DNA of 6,523 nt from an uncultured Collinsella sp. (lineage in GTDB: Bacteria > Actinomycetota > Coriobacteriia > Coriobacteriales > Coriobacteriaceae): contig CABUZF010000068.1 of assembly GCA_902495985.1 (NCBI GenBank), positions 1 through 6,523 on the forward strand, read 5' to 3'. The translations under genes were made by a program, and so were the position numbers. This document shows, one piece after another, positions 1 through 5,099 of this stretch (position 1 is the first letter of the stretch; each line of letters begins with the position of its first letter). Below the pieces are notes generated by a model. It was given only the letters and a program-made list of their open reading frames with translations, searched no databases and had not been told where the DNA came from.

Positions 1-1
1 G

Positions 2-676
2 CACCACGATGTCAAGATCATGGTTATCGCCTGCAATACGGCAACGGCCGCTGCCCTTCGCGTCGCGCAACAGGTGCTCGATGTTCCGGTCATCGGCGTG
101 ATCGCGCCGGGCGCCCGTGCCGCCATTAACAGCACGCGCACGCGCCGCGTGGGCGTGCTGGCCACCAACCTTACGATTCGGTCTGGCGCGTACACGCGCG
201 CTATCCAGGACCTGGATGCGGGCGTCGATGTGTACGGCTGCCCTGCTTCAAGCTTTGTCGAGGTGGTCGAAAGCGAGCTTGCCTCGGGCGCGCATCTGCA
301 GGAGCAGTGGCTCGAAAACGACGACATCTTCGACACCCCCCAGGTGCGCTCGTTAGTCGGTGCGACGGTCGAGCCCCTGCTGGGGCACGGCATTGACACC
401 GTGGTGCTTGGATGCACGCATTTTCCGCTGCTTGCGGGTCCCATTCGCCATGCGCTGGGATCTCATGTGCGCGTGGTGAGCTCTGCCGAGGAGACCACGC
501 GCGAGCTTGCCGATATCCTTACGCGCCGCGAGCAGCTTGCAGCGGATGGCGCGGAGCCTCTGCATCGCTTTGCCACGACATCCGATAACATCGCCGAGTT
601 CGCGGTAGCTGGTAGCTTTATCTTTGGCCAGCCGCTCAAGAGCGTCGAACATGTCGACTTGGAGGAGCTGCGCTAG
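2..676 (+). CDS. murI: Glutamate racemase, 5'-truncated by the window edge
   Basis: Interconverts L- and D-glutamate in the cytoplasm and supplies D-Glu for peptidoglycan precursors. The reading frame is open from base 2, so the gene starts outside the window; 224 residues are visible and the family usually has about 260-280, so roughly 50-60 N-terminal residues are missing, including the DSGxGG motif with its conserved Asp. Both catalytic cysteine motifs of the Asp/Glu racemase family are present: ACNTATA (Cys at visible residue 11, bases 32-34) and GCTHFPLL (Cys at visible residue 138, bases 413-415, followed by the conserved Thr-His). A VGVLAT strand lies between them. The ATG at base 20 falls inside the first motif region and is not a credible start. 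rph follows after 42 nt with no clear terminator between them, so the two may be co-transcribed. Confidence 0.95.
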   Translation, partial: HHDVKIMVIACNTATAAALRVAQQVLDVPVIGVIAPGARAAINSTRTRRVGVLATNLTIRSGAYTRAIQDLDAGVDVYGCPASSFVEVVESELASGAHLQEQWLENDDIFDTPQVRSLVGATVEPLLGHGIDTVVLGCTHFPLLAGPIRHALGSHVRVVSSAEETTRELADILTRREQLAADGAEPLHRFATTSDNIAEFAVAGSFIFGQPLKSVEHVDLEELR

Positions 677-718
677 CGCGCTCGCTTCTGACAGTCTTTA
701 GTCGAGAAGGGTCTTCTT

Positions 719-1444
719 ATGGAATATATGCAGGTCAACCGCGCCAATGGCCGCGCCGCCAACGAGCTGCGCCCCGTTAAGCTCACCCGCGGGGTCATGA
801 AGCACGCCCACGGTTCGTGCCTGGCCGAGTTCGGCGACACGCGCGTACTGTGCGCCGCCACCATCGAAGAGGGCGTGCCGGGTTGGCGCAAGGGCGCCAA
901 GGCCGGCTGGGTAACGGCGGAATATGCGATGCTGCCGGCCTCGACCGGTAAACGTTGCAAACGCGAGCATGCCAACCGCAAGGGCCGCTCCATGGAGATC
1001 GAGCGGCTTATCGGCCGCAGTCTGCGTACCGTCGTCAACATGAAGGCGCTCGGCGAGTACACCGTTACCGTCGACTGCGATGTGATCCAGGCCGATGGCG
1101 GCACGCGTACGGCGAGCATTACCGGTGCCTGGTTGGCACTGCACGACGCCCTTGCCATGTGGGTCGAGGCGGGCAAACTCGAGCGCATCCCGCTCACGGG
1201 CCAGGTTGCCGCCATTTCCATGGGCGTCGTCGACGGCAATACCCTGCTCGACTTGGATTATTCCGAGGACAGCCACGCCGAGGTCGACATGAACCTCGTC
1301 GCCACCGATTCCGGTGAGATGATCGAACTCCAGGGTACCGGCGAGCAGGCGCCCTTCGACCGCAAGCGTCTCAACGCTCTGCTCGACCTGGGTGACAAGG
1401 GTATCGCCGAGCTCATCGAGCTTCAGCGCCAAGCCCTCGCCTAA
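719..1444 (+). CDS. rph: Ribonuclease PH (phosphate-dependent 3' exoribonuclease)
   Basis: Trims the 3' end of tRNA precursors by phosphorolysis, releasing nucleoside diphosphates; family members form ring-shaped hexamers. The protein has 241 residues, matching the usual 238-250. It shows the N-terminal NGRAANELRPVKL block (residues 9-22), the phosphate-binding GTRTASITGA stretch (128-137, Arg130 equivalent to the known phosphate-binding Arg), the acidic DLDYSEDSHAEVDMN block (178-192) that carries the metal/catalytic aspartates, and the IELQGTGE motif near 202-209. The ATG at 719 is preferred because AGAAGGG (705-711) lies 7 nt upstream; the in-frame ATG at 728 has no good ribosome site. A small hairpin AGAAG/CTTCT (705-709/713-717, 3-nt loop) includes that site and might lightly modulate initiation. 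The gene ends in the terminator stem that begins within its stop codon. Confidence 0.97.
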   Translation: MEYMQVNRANGRAANELRPVKLTRGVMKHAHGSCLAEFGDTRVLCAATIEEGVPGWRKGAKAGWVTAEYAMLPASTGKRCKREHANRKGRSMEIERLIGRSLRTVVNMKALGEYTVTVDCDVIQADGGTRTASITGAWLALHDALAMWVEAGKLERIPLTGQVAAISMGVVDGNTLLDLDYSEDSHAEVDMNLVATDSGEMIELQGTGEQAPFDRKRLNALLDLGDKGIAELIELQRQALA

Positions 1445-1479
1445 CCTGCCAAAAAGGGATGTTAATTTTGGCAGGTTTT
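1443..1479 (+). terminator. Rho-independent terminator after rph
   Basis: A perfect 12-bp stem: AACCTGCCAAAA (1443-1454) pairs with TTTTGGCAGGTT (1466-1477) around an 11-nt loop, followed by a short T-run (1476-1479). The first two stem bases are the last two bases of the rph TAA stop codon. The T-run is short and the outer stem pairs are A-T, so efficiency may be moderate. Confidence 0.75.
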
Positions 1480-1587
1480 ATCTGGGAAAACGTCGAAGTA
1501 TAAGACTGCCGTTGATTGAGACGGGAGAGAGGCCGAAGTCCTCGTCGTCCTCAACTCGGCATTGCTATAGAGACAAGGAGGCCAGCC
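1480..1587 (+). other. Leader region of rdgB, promoter unclear
   Basis: Non-coding gap between the rph terminator and rdgB. It contains TATAAG (1499-1504), which resembles a -10 element but lacks a recognisable -35 at the right distance, and TGCTATAGA (1563-1571), an extended -10 look-alike that would start transcription inside the rdgB ribosome site and so is an unlikely start. A weak GCCGA/TCGGC pairing (1532-1536/1556-1560, 19-nt loop) is also possible. The frame is open upstream of rdgB from a TTG at 1516, but the resulting Arg/Pro-rich extension looks non-genic. Confidence 0.3.
1575..1580 (+). promoter_or_regulatory. Ribosome binding site that sets the rdgB start
   Basis: AAGGAG lies 7 nt before the ATG at 1588. 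It decides for the 213-residue product over the in-frame TTG at 1516, which lacks a comparably placed site. Confidence 0.85.
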
Positions 1588-2229
1588 ATGGCACTTGAGA
1601 AGATTGACATCGACACCCTCGACCCGGCGGCGACCATCGTCGTGGCAACCGGCAACGCCCATAAGCTCACCGAGATCGAGGCCATTTTGGGCAAGGTCAT
1701 GCGCGAGGTGCGCTTTGAGGCGCTCGGCCAGCTGGGCGATTTTGAGGACCCCGAGGAAAATGGCACGACGTTTTTGGAGAACGCCATCATCAAGGCGCAG
1801 GCTGCCGTTGAGGAGACGGGCCTTATGGCCATCGCCGACGATTCTGGCTTGGTCGTCGACGCGTTGGACGGCGAGCCGGGCGTGTATAGCGCGCGCTATG
1901 CGGGCGTGCATGGCGACGATGCCGCCAACAACGCCAAACTTCTCGTTAACCTAGAAGGCGTGGCAGACGAGGATCGTACCGCGCGCTTTATGAGCGTCGT
2001 TGCGCTTATCGATACGGACGGCCTGGTCACCTATGGCGAGGGCGCCTGCGAGGGCGTTATCGCACACGAGGGCCGCGGCGATCACGGCTTTGGCTACGAC
2101 CCGCTGTTCCTGCCGGTCGATACGCCGGGCAAGACCATGGCCGAGCTCACGGCGGACGAGAAGAACGCCATCAGCCATCGTTTCCATGCGCTCGAGCATC
2201 TGTCCGCCAAGCTGACGGGCGAGGAGTAG
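1588..2229 (+). CDS. rdgB: dITP/XTP pyrophosphatase (RdgB/HAM1 family)
   Basis: Hydrolyses non-canonical purine triphosphates (dITP, ITP, XTP) to monophosphate plus pyrophosphate, keeping deaminated purines out of DNA and RNA. The 213 residues compare with about 195-205 for most relatives; the excess is a short N-terminal lead (MALEKIDIDTLDPAA). Family motifs appear in order: ATGNAHKLTE (residues 20-29, nucleotide phosphate contact), ENGTTFLENAIIKA (57-70), IADDSGLVVDAL (82-93, catalytic/metal-binding Asp region), GVYSARYAG (98-106), GFGYDPLF (167-174) and the C-terminal SHR (196-198) base-recognition motif. All key residues are intact. The stop codon is followed after 3 nt by dtd, so the pair is almost certainly one operon: one enzyme cleans the nucleotide pool, the next cleans mischarged tRNA. 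Confidence 0.96.
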   Translation: MALEKIDIDTLDPAATIVVATGNAHKLTEIEAILGKVMREVRFEALGQLGDFEDPEENGTTFLENAIIKAQAAVEETGLMAIADDSGLVVDALDGEPGVYSARYAGVHGDDAANNAKLLVNLEGVADEDRTARFMSVVALIDTDGLVTYGEGACEGVIAHEGRGDHGFGYDPLFLPVDTPGKTMAELTADEKNAISHRFHALEHLSAKLTGEE

Positions 2230-2232
2230 ACC

Positions 2233-2679
2233 GTGCGTGCGGTGGTGCAGCGCGTGCTCAACGCCGGCGTGACGGTCGACGGCGAGTGCGTGGGCCGTAT
2301 TGGACGCGGCTACCTGGTGATGCTGGGCGTGGGCCACGGCGACACACGCGCCGAAGCCGACAAGCTGTGGGGCAAGCTCCGCGGGCTGCGTATCAACGAG
2401 GACGAGAACGGCAAGACCAACTTGGCGCTGGCGGATGTCGACGGCGAGGTGCTCGTGGTGTCGCAGTTCACGCTGTTTGCCGACTGCCGCCACGGCCGCC
2501 GTCCGTCGTTTACGGACGCCGGCGCGCCCGATGTCGCTAACGAACTTTACGAGTACTTTTTGACGCTCGTCGCTCAGGACGTTGAGCATGTGGCGCACGG
2601 TATCTTTGGCGCCGATATGAAGGTCGACCTGGTCAACGACGGTCCGTTCACCATCGTCCTCGACACCGATAGTCTGTAA
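2233..2679 (+). CDS. dtd: D-aminoacyl-tRNA deacylase (DTD)
   Basis: Hydrolyses the ester bond of D-aminoacyl-tRNAs (and glycine mischarged on tRNA-Ala), freeing tRNA and keeping D-amino acids out of protein. The protein has 148 residues, the usual family size. It begins with the typical MRAVVQRV from a GTG codon; GAGGAG (2221-2226), embedded in the end of rdgB, lies 6 nt upstream and suggests translational coupling. The active-site SQFTL motif is at residues 77-81 (Thr80 the conserved position), followed by ADCRHGRRPSF, and the NDGPFT motif at 135-140 contains the Gly-cisPro pair (137-138) that reaches into the partner subunit's site in the dimer. No terminator hairpin is evident right after the stop, only a T-run (2700-2705) behind a G-rich stretch. 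Confidence 0.97.
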   Translation: MRAVVQRVLNAGVTVDGECVGRIGRGYLVMLGVGHGDTRAEADKLWGKLRGLRINEDENGKTNLALADVDGEVLVVSQFTLFADCRHGRRPSFTDAGAPDVANELYEYFLTLVAQDVEHVAHGIFGADMKVDLVNDGPFTIVLDTDSL

Positions 2680-2711
2680 GTAGTCAATTTGGGGCCGGGT
2701 TTTTTAGCTGC

Positions 2712-2741
2712 TTGCGTATGGCTGCAGCAGGGTGCTATAGT
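2712..2741 (+). promoter_or_regulatory. Predicted promoter of veg-ispE
   Basis: TTGCGT (2712-2717, three of six matches to the -35 consensus) is followed after 18 nt by TATAGT (2736-2741, five of six to the -10). The -10 is preceded by TGC (2733-2735), giving an extended -10 that can compensate for the weak -35. Transcription would begin near 2748, leaving a leader of about 60 nt before veg. Confidence 0.6.
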
Positions 2742-2761
2742 ATTAGAGTTTTGTCTATCTT

Positions 2762-2781
2762 AGGGGTATTATCCCCTTTTT
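2762..2781 (+). promoter_or_regulatory. Leader hairpin with T-tract upstream of veg (possible attenuator)
   Basis: AGGGG (2762-2766) pairs with CCCCT (2773-2777) around a 6-nt TATTAT loop, and four more T follow. It looks like a short intrinsic terminator but sits downstream of the predicted veg promoter and 13 nt before the veg ribosome site. It might attenuate veg-ispE, stabilise the mRNA 5' end, or stop read-through from rdgB-dtd. Confidence 0.45.
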
Positions 2782-2794
2782 GAATTGCACCCTC

Positions 2795-2800
2795 TGGAGG
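2795..2800 (+). promoter_or_regulatory. Ribosome binding site that sets the veg start
   Basis: TGGAGG lies 8 nt before the ATG at 2809. An in-frame TTG at 2785 would place this site inside the coding region, so the ATG is preferred. Confidence 0.85.
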
Positions 2801-2808
2801 CCCTATTC

Positions 2809-3105
2809 ATGGAAGAGATGGAAGTCAATCACGTCGACGACATCCACGAGAAGCTGACCGATATGGTGGGCGATCGCGTCAAGGTTAAGGCCAACATGGG
2901 CCGTACCCGCGTCATCGAGCGCATGGGCACCATCAAGAGCGTCCACCCCGCGGTCTTTATCGTTGAGGTTGACGAGCGTCGCGGCCGCAAATCGCGTCAG
3001 TCCTACCAGTACATCGATGTCCTTACCGGCCAGGTCGAACTGTTCGACCCCGAGAGCGGCGAACATATCTTTACCCCGCTCGGCAACCAGCTCGAGGAGC
3101 ACTAA
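2809..3105 (+). CDS. veg: Veg family protein
   Basis: Small protein of 98 residues resembling Bacillus subtilis Veg (86 residues). Shared features are an N-terminal DDIHEKLTDMVGDRV helix-like segment (residues 10-24), a VKANMGRTRVIERMG core (26-40), the hydrophobic PAVFIVEVD strand (47-55) and SYQYIDVLTGQVEL (65-78). In B. subtilis Veg is reported to stimulate biofilm formation through an effect on the SinR pathway; I see no sinR homologue here, so the function in this organism is open. The small basic, beta-rich fold would suit a nucleic-acid-associated role, but that is inference. The C-terminal tail (about 80-98) is longer than in B. subtilis. ispE starts 2 nt after the stop; a veg-ispE neighbourhood is also known in Bacillus, which supports the assignment. 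Confidence 0.88.
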   Translation: MEEMEVNHVDDIHEKLTDMVGDRVKVKANMGRTRVIERMGTIKSVHPAVFIVEVDERRGRKSRQSYQYIDVLTGQVELFDPESGEHIFTPLGNQLEEH

Positions 3106-3107
3106 CG

Positions 3108-4004
3108 GTGACCGATCGGTCCCTCATCCTTACCGCGCCGGCAAAGATTAACCTCTATCTGGGGGTTCATACCAAGCGCGACGCCCGCGGCTATCACAGG
3201 GTCGATTCCCTGATGGCAGCCGTCGGTCTAGCCGATACCGTGACGGTCACGCCGGCGCAGGCGTTGACCGTCCAGACGGTTCCGGCATCCGATTTTCCCA
3301 TGCAAAAAAATACGGCCTATCGGGCGGCAATCGCTATGGCCGAGCGTTACGGTCGCGATGCCAACGTGTGCGTGACGATCGAAAAGCGTATCCCGCTGTG
3401 CGCCGGCCTGGGAGGCCCCTCGACGGATGCCGCTGCGGTCATCGTTGCCTTGGCCGAGCTGTGGGGTATCGACCGCGCCGACCCCGCGCTCGATGACATC
3501 GCTCGCGGTATCGGCGCCGACGTGCCGTTCTTTTTGCACACGAGTCCCGCATTCTACGTCGGCGGGGGAGATGTGCTGGCCACTGAGTATCCTGTGCTTC
3601 CGGCGACACCTGTCGTATTGGTCAAACCGCACGAGACGAGCGTTTCAACGGTTGAAGCGTATCGGCGATTTGATGAGAACCCGGTGCCCGCGGAAAAACC
3701 CGATGCGATTGCTTCTGTCTTACGCGCCGGCGATGTCGAGGCGGCATATGCGCTCGTTCATAACAATCTGGGCGTCATATCCGCGCAGATGGAGCCGCGG
3801 ATCCAGGCAGTTCTCGACTGGCTGCGCGCACAGGAGGGAACCGTTGCCGTGGACGTGTGTGGTTCGGGTGCCTGCTCGTTTGCCATTTGCGATACCGTCG
3901 CTGCAGCAGCCCATCTTGCGGGAGCTGCCCAGCAAAACGGCTGGTGGTCCTGCGCGACGGAGCTCATTCCCAACACGGTTCGCGTCGAAGTGCCAAAGAA
4001 GTAA
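3108..4004 (+). CDS. ispE: 4-diphosphocytidyl-2-C-methyl-D-erythritol kinase
   Basis: GHMP-family kinase that phosphorylates CDP-ME with ATP in the MEP (non-mevalonate) route to isopentenyl diphosphate. The protein has 298 residues (family about 280-310). It shows APAKINLYL (residues 10-18, conserved Lys13), GYHRVDSLM (28-36), the glycine-rich ATP loop AGLGGPSTDAAA (99-110), GADVPFFL (136-143, Asp138 equivalent to the catalytic Asp), VKPHETSVSTVEAY (172-185) and the C-terminal CGSGACSFAI stretch (251-260). The ATP loop has Pro104 where Gly or Ala is usual. The start is GTG, with GAGGAG (3094-3099) 8 nt upstream inside the end of veg, so translation is probably coupled. The codon choice looks less uniformly GC-ending than in greA or lysS, consistent with lower expression; this is an impression, not a computed index. 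Confidence 0.96.
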   Translation: MTDRSLILTAPAKINLYLGVHTKRDARGYHRVDSLMAAVGLADTVTVTPAQALTVQTVPASDFPMQKNTAYRAAIAMAERYGRDANVCVTIEKRIPLCAGLGGPSTDAAAVIVALAELWGIDRADPALDDIARGIGADVPFFLHTSPAFYVGGGDVLATEYPVLPATPVVLVKPHETSVSTVEAYRRFDENPVPAEKPDAIASVLRAGDVEAAYALVHNNLGVISAQMEPRIQAVLDWLRAQEGTVAVDVCGSGACSFAICDTVAAAAHLAGAAQQNGWWSCATELIPNTVRVEVPKK

Positions 4005-4039
4005 AAATTTCTCTAGCACACGACGGAAATCTTTGTTAC

Positions 4040-4045
4040 TATAGT
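4040..4045 (+). promoter_or_regulatory. Possible -10 element of the tRNA-Pro gene
   Basis: TATAGT matches five of six positions of the -10 consensus and resembles the -10 before veg. A start near 4052 would fall about 2 nt before the mature tRNA 5' end, giving an unusually short leader. I find no convincing -35. The tRNA may instead be read through from ispE, since no terminator separates them. Confidence 0.4.
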
Positions 4046-4053
4046 CGAGCTAA

Positions 4054-4130
4054 CGGGTTGTGGCTCAGTTTGGTAGAGCACTGCGTTCGGGACGCAGGGG
4101 TCGCTGGTTCAAATCCAGTCAACCCGACCA
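4054..4130 (+). tRNA. tRNA-Pro, anticodon CGG
   Basis: A complete 77-nt cloverleaf. The acceptor stem CGGGTTG (4054-4060) pairs with CAACCCG (4120-4126), followed by discriminator A and an encoded CCA (4128-4130). The D-stem is GCTC/GAGC (4063-4066/4076-4079). The anticodon stem CTGCG/CGCAG (4081-4085/4093-4097) holds loop TTCGGGA with anticodon CGG at 4088-4090, which reads CCG proline codons. The variable loop is 5 nt. The T-stem GCTGG/CCAGT (4103-4107/4115-4119) has one G-U pair and carries the TTCAAAT loop. No intron or mismatch is seen. CCG-type proline codons are used in the neighbouring genes. It lies between ispE and a strong terminator. Confidence 0.97.
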
Positions 4131-4140
4131 GAGCATGAGG

Positions 4141-4169
4141 AGGGACCGCTTCTTGCGGTCCCTTTTTTT
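4141..4169 (+). terminator. Rho-independent terminator after tRNA-Pro
   Basis: AGGGACCGC (4141-4149) pairs perfectly with GCGGTCCCT (4155-4163) around a 5-nt TTCTT loop, followed by an uninterrupted T-run to 4169. This is the clearest terminator in the window; it would end both the tRNA transcript and any veg-ispE read-through. Confidence 0.93.
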
Positions 4170-4177
4170 AGCTATTG

Positions 4178-4206
4178 TTGTGATACCGCGATACCCGCGG
4201 TATACT
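4178..4206 (+). promoter_or_regulatory. Predicted promoter of tatA
   Basis: TTGTGA (4178-4183, four of six) and TATACT (4201-4206, five of six) are separated by the ideal 17 nt. Transcription would start near 4213, leaving a leader of about 30 nt to the ATG. It lies just after the tRNA terminator, so tatA begins a new unit. Confidence 0.7.
4183..4203 (+). repeat. Perfect inverted repeat filling the tatA promoter spacer
   Basis: ATACCGCG (4183-4190) and its exact reverse complement CGCGGTAT (4196-4203) flank the 5-nt centre ATACC. The repeat runs from the last base of the -35 element to the third base of the -10. The position suits an operator that represses or remodels the promoter; a fold in DNA or chance are alternatives. 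Confidence 0.75.
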
Positions 4207-4242
4207 CATTCGAGCTTGTCTCGCTGTATTGTGGAGGTCTAC

Positions 4243-4518
4243 ATGTTTGGACTGAGGGCTCCTGAGCTCATCATTATTCTCGTCGTTGTCCTGATTATCT
4301 TCGGGCCCAAGAACCTGCCGAAGCTCGGCAAGTCCCTCGGCTCTACCGTCAAGAATATCCGCGAGGGTATGGAGGGCGACGATAAGGCCGAGACCAAGCA
4401 GGCCGAGGAGGTCGTGGTCGAGCAGTCCGAGGAGGACAAGGAGATCGCTGAGCTCGAGGCCAAGCTCGCTGCTGCCAAGAAGAAGCAGGCAGAGGACAGC
4501 GACGCGGACGCAGAGTAG
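4243..4518 (+). CDS. tatA: Sec-independent protein translocase subunit TatA
   Basis: Membrane component that forms the pore of the twin-arginine pathway, which exports folded proteins together with TatC. The protein has 91 residues: a short N-terminus with Glu8 (MFGLRAPEL), one membrane span of about residues 8-20 (IIILVVVLIIF), the FGP hinge (20-22), an amphipathic helix with NLPKLGKSLGSTVKNIREGM (24-43), and a long highly charged, Glu/Lys-rich tail with probable coiled-coil character (about 65-83) ending acidic. Architecture and hinge fit Gram-positive TatA; the polar Glu8 also occurs in TatB, so a combined TatA/TatB role is possible. GGAGG (4233-4237) lies 5 nt before the ATG; the upstream in-frame extension would run through the tRNA and terminator and is not real. 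No tatC is adjacent; the gene stands alone behind its own promoter. Confidence 0.93.
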   Translation: MFGLRAPELIIILVVVLIIFGPKNLPKLGKSLGSTVKNIREGMEGDDKAETKQAEEVVVEQSEEDKEIAELEAKLAAAKKKQAEDSDADAE

Positions 4519-4521
4519 TCC

Positions 4522-4576
4522 CATCCCTTTGGGGTGAGCACCTGACCGGCTTGCCCGCAGGCTAGCCGGTCTTTTT
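4522..4576 (+). terminator. Compound terminator between tatA and greA
   Basis: Two hairpins occur in tandem. A small one pairs CATCCC (4522-4527) with GGGGTG (4531-4536), with one G-U pair and a 3-nt loop. The main one pairs GACCGGCT (4544-4551) with AGCCGGTC (4564-4571), continues past a T-T mismatch with GCC/GGC (4553-4555/4560-4562), and closes on a CGCA loop. Five T follow (4572-4576). The main hairpin is a strong intrinsic terminator for tatA. Confidence 0.88.
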
Positions 4577-4624
4577 CGTTTTGTTGACAGTTGATTGTTT
4601 GATCAGAGTTGGGGAGATATCCGT

Positions 4625-5095
4625 ATGGACGCAAGCCAGATCGTACTGACCGCTGAGGGCCGCCAGAAGCTCGTCGAGGAGCTCGCTTGGCGTGAGGGCG
4701 ATTACGCCAAGGAGATCGTCGAGGACATCAAGGAAGCCCGCGCGTTCGGCGACCTTTCGGAGAACTCCGAGTACGACGCCGCTAAGGACAAGCAGGCCCA
4801 GAACGCCGCTCGTATTGCCGAGATCCAGGCCATCCTCGCCAACGCTCAGATCGCTGCCAGCACGGGCGACCTGACCGTCTCCATTGGCTCGACCGTTACC
4901 CTGGTCGATCCCAACGGTGAGCTTATCGAGGTCACGCTTGTCGGTACCACCGAGACCAACTCGCTCGAGCACAAGATCTCCAACGAGTCTCCGGTCGGTC
5001 ACGCCATCATCGGTCACGGCGAGGGCGATTCCGTCGAGGTCGTTACGCCTTCCGGCAAGACTCGCGTCTACACCATCGCCAAGATTGCACGCTAG
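4625..5095 (+). CDS. greA: Transcription elongation factor GreA
   Basis: Binds the RNA polymerase secondary channel and stimulates cleavage of the RNA 3' end in backtracked complexes, rescuing stalled transcription. The protein has 156 residues, close to the usual 158. The N-terminal coiled coil (about residues 8-76) carries the tip motif FGDLSENSEYDAAKDKQ (41-57) with the acidic Asp43 and Glu46 that hold the catalytic metal. The C-terminal FKBP-like domain (about 82-156) has the typical ISNESPVGHAIIGHGEGD segment and a closing YTIAKI strand. The ATG is set by GGGGAG (4611-4616), 8 nt upstream; an in-frame upstream start at 4595 would be within the leader. A TTGACA (4584-4589) lies upstream but no suitable -10 follows it, so the promoter is not resolved. 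lysS follows after 79 nt; greA-lysS is a frequent pairing in Gram-positive bacteria. Confidence 0.97.
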   Translation: MDASQIVLTAEGRQKLVEELAWREGDYAKEIVEDIKEARAFGDLSENSEYDAAKDKQAQNAARIAEIQAILANAQIAASTGDLTVSIGSTVTLVDPNGELIEVTLVGTTETNSLEHKISNESPVGHAIIGHGEGDSVEVVTPSGKTRVYTIAKIAR

Positions 5096-5099
5096 ACCA

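Noticed and set aside
698..1432. 244-codon open frame on the minus strand opposite rph
   Set aside because: It mirrors the rph gene, which has complete family motifs and a ribosome site; the antisense product shows no domain.
1516..1587. N-terminal extension of rdgB from a TTG
   Set aside because: The added residues are Arg/Pro-rich and unlike the family; AAGGAG placed 7 nt before the ATG at 1588 marks the start.
2700..2728. Terminator for dtd at the T-run plus the GCTGC/GCAGC pairing
   Set aside because: The T-run comes before the hairpin, not after it, and the stem has only 5 bp with a 12-nt loop.
4060..4242. N-terminal extension of tatA from an ATG at 4060
   Set aside because: It would translate the tRNA-Pro gene, a terminator and the tatA promoter; the ATG at 4243 has a proper ribosome site and gives the typical TatA N-terminus.
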